Source of the DNA: Aquanectria penicillioides
Taxonomy: Eukaryota; Ascomycota; Sordariomycetes; Hypocreales; Nectriaceae
Assembly: GCA_003415625.1 (NCBI GenBank)
Contig: PYIU01000003.1
Coordinates: 4,278,001 to 4,342,000, forward strand
Reading direction: 5' to 3'
DNA length: 64,000 bases
In this document: positions 23,281-34,218 of the stretch, piece by piece
Layout: the number at the start of each line of letters is the position of its first letter
How positions within the stretch are numbered: the first letter of the stretch is position 1
Notes under the pieces: model-generated
Seen by the model: only the letters and a program-made list of their open reading frames with translations
Told to the model about the DNA's origin: nothing
Databases searched by the model: none
Made by a program: the position numbers and the translations under genes

Positions 23281-25307
23281 AACTTGCAGAGAGGTAATCA
23301 TTCATGTGTTGCTGGACTATTGAGGCGTTGGAAAGAATACCCGAACGCCAGGCCGCATGTGAACGAATGGGATCTCCCCTCCTGTGCCTCCTCCCTCCCA
23401 TTATGGAAAATGACGAACAAATGAATTGGTCGATCATGGGATGATCATATAGCGATGTAGGTCAGGCTAGGCCAACCGACCAACCAAGCTCTCCGCGTAT
23501 ACACAGGAGGCGATCGACGAGACCCGATGCTACGAGCACCGGGTCGAGACCGATCGAAAAAAAGAAGGCCATGGCTGATAAAAGCATTAAAGTTTGTTGG
23601 TATAGGGGTTTAGAATTATTGGAACGCAAGAGACTTGTTCGAACCGTCCATTTTCCTTCTTCTGTGTTAGTTTGAGAATGAGATGATGTTTGTGGTATCA
23701 GTGATGGAAGACGTGGTCAAGGTTAATTGATTAGGACCAGCGAATATTGGCACAGCGAAGCAGCCACATTGTTGAAAGCACAAACGTGTGATGATGGGGA
23801 CGGGGCATGAGGCCGCCTTCAAGCCCCGGATTCCTGATTGTGCCTGAAACCTGCATGGCGGCATGGCAATTCTTGCCGGCCGAGATGTCCGGGCGCATCA
23901 GCATGGCTGCTGGTTGTTGGTTGTGGCCGTGCTTCGAGGCGCCATTCCAGCCGCACTCGGCATGCATTCAGGAACAGCTCCTAGAAAGGAGCAAGTTTGA
24001 CATCCATTGCGCAATGGGCCAGACGGATTGCATATACGAGTTGGTGGAAAGGCTAAGGAGGCAGCATAAGAAAGTGCAAAATCAGACCCGTGGCAGTCGA
24101 TTGGAGTTGCCGACGCCTTGGCGTTGGTTTCTGTCGGTTCCTGTTGGCTTGAGCACTGCTTAAGCCAAAAGCCTATCAAATCGCCACTCATGAGCCTCCT
24201 CAGACATCGGGGCACGTGCCCCCTATCAGCGCTGTCAGCGCCCTGTCAGAATGCAAGCCCGGCAGTTTAAACTCTAATCATTCAACAACACTGAGCACCG
24301 ACAACTGACACCAGACGCCCGCCAAATCAGGGACCTGCGTATCGGCCATGGGCTGGGATCTGATGCAACCTGGGCCAGCCGATGCCACGAGGAGGCGATC
24401 GACCAGCGAAGCCCACAGCGAGACATGGAGTCCGTGGATACCTTTTCCGCTGACCAGGATACGCGTATAAGGAAGTATGTACCAGTATATGCCTAGGCTC
24501 TAGCATCGCGTCCTGCCCAGCCGCGGTGCTTTTTCCTGTCAGCCCAACGACACCATTGGCGGCCTGGCCGGTCCGGAAATATTGTCCACATATGGTTGTT
24601 TTGTTGGAGCGGAGGCTTCCACAATTTGGCTTTGCCTCCCCTCCTGTGGCCTCTGGCCTTGGCGGCATGTCTTACTCACCATGGCCATTATCCAACCGCT
24701 GTTCACATCATGTGTTCACTGTGTTACATTCGCATCTAGCCATGTTCTGACCAGCAACTTCTCACAAGCGACGGACTATGCGGCGCTGCCGAATGGAGCC
24801 TCAACGGGCTCTATTCTGCTACTAACTAAGCAATCTCGCAACATCTCGAGAGGATTGTGGCTATACGAGCTGGACCAAAACCAAAGCGAGACACGGGGTA
24901 AGCCTGTCTGTCGCATGGGTCATCGACCATGAGAAGAGACTCAATCAAAGGGATGGAGATGCCGATTCGCTGAACCCGGGACACCAAAGCCAATCCGACC
25001 CTGTTCTGGGCAGTTGATGGCTTTTGATGGCTTTCTAACTTTGTTTTTTGTTGCTTTACGGAAGGCGACAGGAAGGGGAGGCCAAGAAGAGAGGGAGGGC
25101 AGAGAAGGCAGATGGCCGTACGGTCAGTTTGCTGTGATCTAAGAGTCTCTTGATCAGGTATAAGAGAAGTTGAGATCCCGCTTCGAAACTTGATATTATC
25201 GCCAACCTCAACAACTCCTAGTCTATCCATCACACTAACTCTTAATTCCCCTTTCACTCGTTTATAAATCACGCTCTTTTCTCGAAGAACCTATTTTACT
25301 CGTCAAC
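23281..25307. other. 2-kb intergenic region upstream of the secreted-protein gene
   Basis: No supported gene. A TATAAG motif near 25159 lies about 150 bp before the next ATG and is a possible core promoter. Confidence 0.45.
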
Positions 25308-25427
25308 ATGAAGATCAGCGCTGTTGTCATCGGCCTGCTGGCTACCAGCGCCGTCGCCGCAACTACACATGGAGGTAGCGAATCTGGAAGCAGCGGGCTA
25401 GGAAACATCAAGAGACGAGCCAACGGA

Positions 25428-26310
25428 CCCGGCGACCAGCCTGGCAAGGGACCTTCCGATCAACCTGGCAAAGGCCCAAAAGACCAGCCTGGTAAGGGAC
25501 CTGCCGATCAGCCAGGCAAGGGACCAGGCAAGGGACCAGGCAAGGGACCTTCCGACCAACCTGGAAAGGGACCTAGCGGCAAGCCTGAAAATGGCCCATA
25601 CGAAAAGCCTAACGATGGTCCATATGTCAAGCCTGGAAAGGGACCTAATGGCAAGCCATATGACAAACCTAATGATGGCCCGTATGAAAAGCCTGGTAAG
25701 GGACTTGATGACAAGCCGGGTAAGGGACCTAGTGGAAAGCCGTACGGAAAGCCCGACGATGGCCCATATGGAAAGCCTGGCCACGGTCACGATGATAAGC
25801 CATATGGCAAGCCTGGCCACGACGATAAACCAGGCAAGGGACCTAATGGCAAGCCATATGACAAGCCTGACGATGGACTATATGGGAAGCCAGACAATGG
25901 CCCCTACGGCAGGCCTGGTCATAGCTCTGATGACAAGTCTCGCAAGGGCCCATACGGGAAGCCCAGTCATGGTCCCGATGGTAGGCCGTACGGTAAGCCG
26001 GATAACGGCCAATACGGAAAGCCTGGAAAGGGACCTAGTGGGAAGCCGCACGGCAAGCCCGACGATGGCCCGTATGGAAAGCCTGGTCACGGTCACGATG
26101 ATAAGTCATATGGCAATCCTGGCCATGGACATGACGATAAGCCGTATGGAAAGCCTGGAAAGGGATCTGATGGTAAGTCGTACGGCAAGCCTGATGATGG
26201 CCCATATGGAAATCCTGGTCACGGTCACGATGATAAGCCATATGGCAAGCCTGGCCATGGACATGACGACAAGCCGTATGGAAAGTCAGGCCACGGGCCT
26301 ATCGGCGCAC
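25428..26310 (+). repeat. coding tandem repeats (Gly-Lys-Pro rich)
   Basis: Degenerate repeats of about 24-66 nt encode alternating GKGP/DQPG units first, then longer KPYGKPGHGHDD units. Several copies are nearly identical at nucleotide level (for example around 25770-25810, 26080-26130 and 26210-26260), implying recent unit duplication or slippage. Confidence 0.85.
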
Positions 26311-26628
26311 TCAGCCTCGGTAAATGCAAACAAGTTCAATGGGACCCCCCAGTTTGCTCTCACCACACTCGTGATCTGGAAGAGCGCGATGAGGTTGAAG
26401 CCCGTGGTGACCGTGGATACCCACCCAAAATCTGCAAGAAGAAGTGCCCCAAGGAAAACCTAACCTGCACCAAGTGGGAATATCCCAACGGCCGTGCTCA
26501 GCTCCAGGGTTCCTTCAGCGCATCCGTTGACTGTAAGAAGGGCAAGGACTATACGGTCAGTGGCTCGATTCAGTCTTGTAAGCCGGGATACAGAAAGGAG
26601 CAATGCCTTGTTGTTACCTACGACGGCG

Positions 26629-26633
26629 CCTAT
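26629..26633. repeat. target-site duplication, left copy (CCTAT)
   Basis: CCTAT immediately precedes the left TIR and is repeated at 31795-31799. The host reading frame is restored when one copy is kept. Confidence 0.85.
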
Positions 26634-26720
26634 TACGGTCGCACATTAGGCACGCGGTGACAAAGTGCAAAAACCCGAAAATCCAAAATCCCAAAATTCC
26701 GAAATTCTACCCCACCTTCA
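26634..26720 (+). repeat. left terminal inverted repeat
   Basis: 87 bp, matching the reverse complement of 31708-31794 except at two positions (left T for C, left A for G). Confidence 0.92.
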
Positions 26721-27586
26721 GAAATCCCTTACACACCATATACCACATTCCATAAGATCACAATGCCACGGCCAGCAAAAGACCTCTTATCCGTACGAGA
26801 TGATATCCATTCTTTATTCGATGAAGGTCAAACCTATCTATAGATTCTTACTGAAATAAATCGTCTTCTTTCTGTATAAGGGCTGCTAAATGTTAGTCTT
26901 TATACATTAAAGTCCTAAATTGCCTTTTGGGGTCTTATATGACATTTATCTGTCTCCTTTAATCTATTGTATGAGGAAATATTAGAGCTGTATATATTAG
27001 ATACCCCTATCCAGTAGATCCTAGAGACTATAAATTAGCTTCTTTATGTACGGAACTGTGAAGCAATTAGCCGCCGAACCTTACAATAGCAGCTATCTAA
27101 ATGGGGTCTTATATAACAATAGAATTGCCAAATGATAGAGGAACTTATTGAATGCGTACGGTTTTACTTTTATTTATATGGATTTTCTGATATATCTATC
27201 CTTTGGGATATTTAAGGATAAGATAGACTATAAGTCTCTCTTTGGATGATCTAAAAGATCCGATATCAATATGGTATGAAACGACGGTTCCGTACGAGTC
27301 ATAAAAGAGAAGCAGCTCTTTAAACTGCTATCCAATTTCTTGAACGAGACCTTCAGAAGTCATCAGCAATTCGTCATTTTGGATAAGGATATCTATACAA
27401 TTACATACGCATTCAAGGAAATATCCTGGTCTCTCAAAACCGACTTTATGACTTCTATCGATCAGTCTTTCCAGAGGAGGTCCAAAAACGTCGAGAGGGG
27501 AATTTCAAGCATCGTACGGACTTCAGTGTTCCTGGACCAAATTTCCTCTAGTGTTTAGATGGATATGAGAAATTAAAGAGGTTTGG

Positions 27587-28102
27587 TGTCAGGGCATGTG
27601 ACCTGCATAAGGTCATGTGACCTGCACAAGCAGTCACCACAGTGACTGCCCCACCCAGTACCAAAAAAGAGACCTCAAGACTTCATCATCACCACATTTC
27701 GGCACCAAGGTTCAACCAAACCTAGCCAAGCGGTGTAGATAGTCTCAATCCAAGGAAACAAGCCTCTATTTCTCCTTTCATAAACTCTCTTTTCCTCTTG
27801 TGTCGATCTGACCACCCCTCACATGGTAGCAATTGCACGTTTCCGCCACCTCTCTGGCAGAAACACGACCGTGCAGACGACGAAAACCCTACCGTTTTTC
27901 GCTTGGTCAAACCCGCTTCTGAGTCCGAGCGATCGACCCTTTGAGACAAGAACCGTTGCTCCCAGCTTAGTCGAGCCCTGCTCCTAATCCTGGTCGAGCG
28001 CCACAGATCCCCGCTTCCGCCGTCGATCTGGTGGATCTGAAAACAAGAATCGACGAATCAACGAACTTGACCCCTTCTGGCCAAACTCAGAACCGTTCGA
28101 CC

Positions 28103-28137
<35 letters not shown>
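27587..28137 (+). mobile_element. poly(A)-ended, less mutated island, possible nested retroelement fragment
   Basis: This stretch has ordinary base composition inside an AT-rich decayed element and ends in 33 uninterrupted A (28105-28137). It starts near TGTCAGGGCATGTGACC. It contains a direct repeat CATGTGACCTGCA (about 27594 and 27612) and an inverted repeat GCAGTCAC/GTGACTGC around 27630. It sits where the N-terminal coding part of the integrase would be expected. A young retroposed insertion is the simplest reading, but I found no target duplication and no reverse transcriptase. Confidence 0.4.
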
Positions 28138-28138
<1 letters not shown>

Positions 28139-28179
28139 GAGCTCTCCTTGCGATTCGACTATCCTACACACACACACCC

Positions 28180-28935
28180 CCAATTTACGGCTGTATTAAT
28201 GCATACTCACAATGTATAATCTAGTTTTATGTTGGCCGGTCTGCAACAACTGGATTAAGTACATTGAAGCAATACCTCCATACAATTCAGCATCTTGGAA
28301 TGAGGCCATTCTTTACTCGTTTAGACTATGGAACTGAAATGCCTTTATGGGTAGCAGCACAAGCTAGCCTCGCTCAAGCTGGGCCAGCTGAAATATCGTA
28401 CGAGGATGAAGATGGAAATTATCACTCTTATCATTAAGGAGATTGAATTCAATTATGCTATATATACGGACCAAGCACTCGAAATGTCCGTATTAAAAGC
28501 TGGTGGCGTTAACTTCGGTTAGGAGCTTTTGATCGGTGGATTTCTTACTTCAATAAGCTTATCCAGTATGCTCTTTTCCTAGATGATAGTATAGGTGATT
28601 AAATTGCATTGTATGCAATTTATGCTCCTATAATATAAGATGAATTTGCTAATTTTGTATTACTTTGGAATGGATATAAGATTTGTACGCAAAAGAATTG
28701 ACAGTATATTATTTTAGGGATTCTAGTAGATCTCTATTATACAAAAAGTATCTGGAATTAGGGCATTCTATTAGGGGAAGATAATAATGCTTTTGACCGT
28801 AAGGTTTTATGTATAATGCTAGATGCTGTATAAGGGATCGATATTGATTCCTTTCTTTTAGAAGATATATAGCATTGGTGTATAACTTAGTTATTTGCAA
28901 TAGGATTTTTCGATTAAGAGATTGATAACTATTAA
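28180..28935 (+). pseudogene. decayed DDE integrase-core transposase
   Basis: One reading frame (codons from 28180) keeps the motif order of the fungal/animal integrase-core family. It shows IYGCI-N-AYS at the first catalytic position, FYVGRSATTGLSTLKQYL, then FFTRLDYGTE (second acidic residue, codon 28324). Next come YIYGPSTRNVRI-K-SWW (third position, codon 28495), the YAIYAPI and DEFANFVLLWN segments, DLYYTKS, and GIDIDSFL near the end. There are 12 in-frame stops: TAG at 28222 and 11 downstream of codon 28324. Nearly all fit CAA, CAG or CGA changed by C-to-T. The first catalytic Asp codon reads AAT and the third Glu codon reads AAA, both G-to-A. The N-terminus before 28180 is missing. It is not functional. 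Confidence 0.75.
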
Positions 28936-31707
28936 TAACTATATATTTTTATGTACTTAACCTTGCGCTAGAAAGTTTAAGAATATTAGTAAAGTGGTTA
29001 GCTTTTAATTTTACAGTTAACTAAAGTTCTATTAGGTAGAGTGTATAAATATGTATAGAAATTAACTTAACTTGTATGGAATACTGCTAATTTAATTTAG
29101 TATTAACTATTTAAATGTAATATTGAACTTTAAGTTGACCTAGACCTTAAAGGTGACCTAATACTATATGCCTTATAGATCTAACTCTAAGACTTTTAAA
29201 ATAAAGAAATTAAAGGATTTTAGGTCTTATATATGCCTTGTCTTTTCTTTTGCGCTGGTCTTTGAGTCTGAATTTGATGAGTGTGAAAGGCTGGGCCTGT
29301 TCCTGACTCTTTTAGTGGGGTAGTTATATAAGATAATATAGGTGGAATTGGACTTTTAGAGTGATTGCGTTTAATCGGATGGATTGGGAAGGGTAATATC
29401 TTTAAAGAGGGCTTTTATTGCGTATAGAAAGAACTTTCTAAAGGTGATTTTAGTATTATATCTTTCTCTTCCTTAATTGACTTTGCTGTATGGAAAGGTC
29501 GACTATTATTAGGAATTAAAAAGTTCAACTATATAAGAAACCGACTATTTTGAACCTTTTAATTAATTAACCTTTTAGTAAAGAGATTAATAATAGTATA
29601 AGTATTTTTAGGATGTGGATTTAGTAGTTAATTAAATCTAGCTTGCTTTAATTAAGACTTTCCAATCTTATATAGGGTATTTGCCTTAAATTGTTTAGGA
29701 AAGCTAGGCTAAATGAATTGTATAATCTATTCTTTCTTATTTATTGCAAACTTAAGAGTATTGGTTATAATATTGGATAATAGAAGAGCATTAAGATTAA
29801 TAGTGCTTAAATAAGTTAATATTTAGTAAAATATTAAGTAATTTATATGCATTAAGCTTACTTATCTTTTTAGGAATAAAAAACCTATTTTAAGTTTGAC
29901 TAAAAGTTATAAGATTAACTAACTGTACTAAAAGCCCAATAGGATTTTTATAAGGGTTAGCTATCTTTTATAGTTGGCAAACTTAAAGAGCTTCTTAGGC
30001 TTATGCTTAGAAGTTCTTCTTAAAGTTAGTTATATGGTTGTAAAGCTTTAGTAGTGGTTTTAATAGAGCAAAAGCAATAAACTGTAAAGAACTTTAAGAA
30101 GTTATATAAGATAAAGATACTTTACTATTAAAATTATTTAATTTAATTGGTTTTGGCCATATAATGCTGCAATAAGGGTAAAGAAGAGAGCTAGAAGTTT
30201 TATTCTGGATTTATTTATGGCGGCAATTAGTTTTTAGGCACTTAACCTCTCTTTAAGATAGTGGCATTTTGTATATAATAATAAAGAGAAATAAAAGAAA
30301 AGAAAGAAAAATAAAAAAGGGGAAAGGGAAGGGATTTAATATAAATTTAGTAGTATTGTATAGAACTTAATTTTATTATATAAAATAAGCAATTATTTTA
30401 CTTTTTAATTAAAATATTATAGGATTTTATATATTAATAATTTAAATGCAATGCTATTAATTATATAGAATTAATAGAAATTTAATTGCCTAGCTGCTAG
30501 CTAGCTGCTAACTAACAGCTAAATAACTAAAAAACTATTTATTTAAAACATTATAACTTTAGTTGCCTCTCTTTTTTTACTATTACTATTACCACTACTA
30601 TAACTAATATATATAAGCCCTTTAAGCAATATATATACTAACCCTTTAGATAATAGCAATAATAATAATAATAATATATTATATATTATTACCGATATCC
30701 CTCCCTTTTTATATAGCTAAAGTTCTAAATTACTAACTGTATATATAGTTCTAACCTAAGAATCCCCCCTAGCCAGTATTAATATACTATATATAATTTA
30801 AAATCGATTCTTTCTTATATGCAAGCTAATATCTTTTTAGCCTCTTTAAGTGCATCTTATATAAATGCCTAATAAATATTGCCTTATAGAGGCTAATATC
30901 TTAGGATAGTAGCTCCAGCCATACATTAAAAACGCACTCTAGCGCGCTATCCTAAATCTGCCTGGTTGTTCGGTCTGGTTCCTCTATAACTGTATATAAC
31001 TAGCCTAGATTTAAGGCATAAAGGACTTATATATAAATGCCTTGCTTATCTAAAGTTAAGGCATTTTTAGTCCAACTCCTTGCTTATTTTATGCAAATAA
31101 GATGCGCTTAGATTTAGATATATATGCAGTGCCCTTCCCCTACTGCATGCGTCTTTTGGGTCACTTCAATAGCTGCTGCAGCAATTACAAGTGGCCGGAT
31201 CGCACTGCTTAGTGCAGCAATAGAGACACACTTAAAGGCGGGCGCGTATATAATGGTCTAGGTTCCGGCTTTAGCTAGCTATTACTACTTAAGGGATTGG
31301 GGACCTTAGTAGATAACCCTATTTAGCTAGAAGGAGAAGGAACTTAAGAAGACCCTATTAAGGTCTCTAACGGGGGGTCCTAAAAGGATCCCCTAATTAT
31401 CGAATAGTTGTATATATTAGCTTTCCTTTCTTTCACTTTTGCCTCAATCACCTACCCTTTCGTACGCATAATACAGCCAATAAAGCCTTAGTTAAATGGC
31501 TATATGTGGAGGCATCAGTCAATAGTTCTGGCTGACCCAGGACAATGGCTGGCACCTTCTTATGGTATTTTAGGTTAGTAGTAAGATATATTATATAATA
31601 CATTTTATAAAGCGAAGACCAGCCTTTCTAATTGTTAGATCTGGATAACTTTATTATATAGTAATAATACAGGCGAATTTACAACCGTACGCAATGTAGA
31701 CTGTATG
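28936..31707. other. AT-rich, gene-free interior of the transposon
   Basis: Very AT-rich with frequent TATATA and TTAA steps and no readable frame. Base composition becomes more balanced around 31130-31400. Consistent with heavy C-to-T mutation of older sequence. Confidence 0.6.
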
Positions 31708-31794
31708 TGAAGGTGGGGCAGAATTTCGGGATTTTGGGATTTTGGATTTTCGGGTTTTTGCACTTTGTCACCGCGTGCCTAATGTGCGACCGTA
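31708..31794 (-). repeat. right terminal inverted repeat
   Basis: Reverse complement of the left TIR with two transitions. It is followed directly by CCTAT at 31795-31799. Confidence 0.92.
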
Positions 31795-32138
31795 CCTATT
31801 GGCCCAAGGGCTCTGAAAAGTCGTATGTGGGTCTCTATAGCAGCAAGTGGGCTGGCCCCAAGGAAGTTGAGGAGCTCAACTACAGCCAGTACTGCTACGA
31901 AAACATCTGCTCTATCCCCGTGGAGAAGCTACCTGGCTACCCTTCCCTTTGCGGAGATGATCTCTGGATCGGTATCGACGCTGACCGATGCGGAAAGTTC
32001 GGCTCTCCCAGCCACGGTTATGGCTATGGCAACCAATTCTCTCAGACCAAGGATATTGTCGATTACATCCAGATCGAGTTCAAGTGCAGCGGCAAGAAGG
32101 AATGCAAGAGCTTCTGCTGCACACCTGGTGGCTACTAA
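31795..32138 (+). pseudogene. secreted repeat protein, 3' Cys-rich part, separated by the transposon
   Basis: Continues the frame of the gene at 25308. After the second CCTAT it reads WPKGSEKSYVGLYSSKW and ends in a Cys-rich tail (KCSGKKECKSFCCTPGGY, stop 32136-32138). Cys residues include YCYENIC, LCGDD and DRCGK. The frame stays open leftward through the TIR, but the only ATG there is six codons before WPKGS (ATG TGC), so independent translation as a secreted protein is unlikely. Confidence 0.8.
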
Positions 32139-32222
32139 ATCTGGCTCGCAAAAACTGGAAGGGTGGGGGCGAGGATGGCAATGACGATGAGATGATGCTG
32201 ATACGAGGGTATGATGGGTGAT

Positions 32223-32223
32223 G

Positions 32224-32252
<29 letters not shown>
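32223..32252. repeat. GGTGAG microsatellite, 5 units
   Basis: Five uninterrupted hexamers in the 3' flank of the secreted-protein gene. Confidence 0.9.
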
Positions 32253-32254
<2 letters not shown>

Positions 32255-32975
32255 AATGATGGACACTCTTTTGTAAAAACAAAACCCCTCTTCTCTTCTT
32301 CTGCTCTGTTTTTCTTCATTGTTTAATTCTTTCATGATGCGCTTTCGAGCTAAAGTCTTGGATGCGCCGTACTAAATTGATTCATATCTTCTACCTCAAC
32401 TTCTGATCAGTTTCGAGATGTCCTTTTTGGCAATCAGGTGGTACTATCCGTAACTCTGAAGCTTTTGGTCGCCTCGCTATTGTCTTATCCTCTGAGGTGA
32501 GTGAAAGAAATGATGCAACTAGTTGCCTGACCATCTCAACTTGCCGTGTCAGAAGCGCGTTGACCCTGCTGTTGCACTTGGCCCTTTACCGTCGCTATCA
32601 TTACGCGAGGTTACCGAAAATGGCCCAATGTCGGGGAATTTGAGTCATGGGATGCAGAGGTTGACATGAAGCCATGGTCTTACCTATATTGTGGAGGCGT
32701 CTGGGATCGGAGAGCATGTCAGAAGCCATCAAGTCTGCACCCCGGGTCGTTGAAGGTCTTGGTTCGTGGCTGGAGCCAAGGGTTAAGAATGGGAAAGTTA
32801 GCATTGTGTCGCCTTGTTGAATTTGCTTTCCGGAGGAAAGATTAGCGCAGGCAATTCTGCCGAGAACTGCGGAGGAGTTGTTACGGGGCGGCAAACTTAC
32901 CGCAACCTGATGGTGGCCATGTGCTGTTGAGAAGAGTTAAGGTTTGCCACTGCTGACAGCTTGAGGACCCTAAGG

Positions 32976-33020
32976 ATGGCTTCTAGAATGGCTTCTAGAA
33001 TGGCTTCTAGAATGGCTCCT
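32976..33020. repeat. 12-bp tandem repeat ATGGCTTCTAGA
   Basis: Three perfect copies plus a partial, diverged fourth copy (ATGGCTCCT). Confidence 0.9.
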
Positions 33021-34218
33021 GGACTGTCCATCAGAGGACGCCTGGGGTACACCGAGTAATGTAATCGCCTGGGGCCTTACGGTTCATCGTGGTATGTGTG
33101 GAGAGCCATCTAGCGGTCCGTCTGTTCGGGTCCCTGAATCATTTTCGGTCCAGCAACGGGTAATGCCAGGGACCGTTGGGCAAACCTAAGTTTATTCTAT
33201 CCATATAGGTGTGCTACTGGGCGGCTGGTCCTCGCCTTACAGAACAAAGCTCACGGGACCCCTGGGCGTAGCTGTTCTGTCCTTCTTGTTGATACCCTGC
33301 CCCCGCTGTTCGAGACGTCCTTCCTTGCGTAGGTAAAATGGCCGAATTAGAGGAGCGGATCAGTCGTATGAAGCGATGTAGTGAGTTAGAAAGAGGTATC
33401 CGAACCCCTGAATCCTTCCTCCTGCGGTAACAGAGACCATCTCTATCCGACAAATGAATCTTTCGACTCGCCTATACTTCCCAGCCCATCTCGCGAAGCC
33501 CGAGTCGGCGCACTGGAGAATGGCCTGCCACCACTACCATATTTCTTTCCATAAAGAGAGCCTTGTTCTAGCAGGTCACCTGGCTCAACACAGGGTAAAA
33601 CGTACAATAGGTGTTGTTTCTCCGCTAAACACACTACCCGTTTCCTTGGACCGACTCTCCTACACCCCCGGCCATAAAAAATGACCCACGGGATTTTACT
33701 CTGCATTTTCTACCCATAAATACAGGGGCCATTATTAAGGGTCCAGAATGTCCATTGTGGAGGTGTACCCTTTGATACATTGCACCTGAACCACCGGGGT
33801 TGGGGTTGTATGGTGTCTTTAAGCTCTGACGGCGTCGTCTCTGATCCCCGGGCGAGCGTTGTAGCATTGTCACTTGAGCATTTGAATTTGCCAACATCCC
33901 AAGGGCGTTGAACTATCTGCTAGATACCAAACGTAGAGAAGTCAAACTGAGAACCCTTTGAGAAAGATTTCGTCTATATAGTTCTGTCGTAGGCCGTAGC
34001 TTGTGTGCAGTGTTTCTCTCCCCTTGCGCTTGCAAACATACATCGTGACTTCTAGTTGCTAGTTCTGCATTTCCAAGAAGGCACCGAGGACTTGTCTCTA
34101 TCCATTGCTGATCTTTGCATTCTACTTCTCATCATCAAACAACCCCTTATACTCGACGTTCCTGCCGTCACTACTTCTACTTCACGCCTCTATCGTCATA
34201 CTAAGGCAGCTTGACAGC

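Larger units (their letters stand above)
25308..26660 (+). pseudogene. secreted Gly-Lys-Pro-repeat protein, 5' part, interrupted by a transposon
   Basis: The ATG at 25308 begins a clear signal peptide (MKISAVVIGLLATSAVAA) and a dibasic Kex2-like site (KRR, about residue 37). Residues 40-335 are tandem repeats built on K-P-G-K-G-P, K-P-D-D-G-P-Y and G-H-G-H-D-D-K-P-Y. A cysteine-containing domain starts near residue 338 (GKCKQVQWDPPVC). The genuine sequence ends at 26633, inside the CCTAT duplication; the frame then reads 8 codons of the transposon TIR and stops at 26658-26660. The remaining 112 codons are at 31800-32138. Expected role is cell wall or extracellular matrix, inferred from architecture only. 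It may still yield a truncated secreted protein of 450 residues lacking most Cys. Confidence 0.85.
26634..31794. mobile_element. 5161-bp TIR DNA transposon with decayed integrase-type transposase
   Basis: The element is bounded by 87-bp inverted repeats beginning TACGGTCGCACATTAGGC, with 2 mismatches, both transitions in which the left copy has T or A. It is flanked by CCTAT duplications and sits in the secreted-protein gene. Most of 26720-27560 and 28200-31560 is strongly AT-rich. It contains a DDE integrase-core frame (28180-28935), a poly(A)-ended island (27587-28137) and repeated CGTACG palindromes near the left end and right end. The 5-bp duplication and integrase-type transposase do not fit Tc1/mariner (TA), hAT (8 bp) or Mutator (about 9 bp). 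The boundaries are seen directly; the class is inferred. Confidence 0.88.
32139..34218. other. 2-kb intergenic region
   Basis: Contains a GGTGAG microsatellite (32223-32252) and three copies of a 12-bp repeat (32976-33011). No gene is supported. Confidence 0.55.

Noticed and set aside
26634..26636. TA target duplication (Tc1/mariner type)
   Set aside because: TA occurs at both ends, but using it leaves the host gene out of frame. With TACGG as the TIR start and CCTAT as the duplication the frame is restored.
27587..28180. Solo LTR (starts TGTCA, near CTACACA end)
   Set aside because: No matching 5-bp flanking duplication was found and the segment ends in poly(A), which does not fit an LTR.
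31707..31800. Hydrophobic leader from the right TIR fused to the Cys-rich 3' part, looking like a new signal peptide
   Set aside because: The frame begins with GTG. The only ATG lies after the hydrophobic stretch, so a secreted fusion is not supported.
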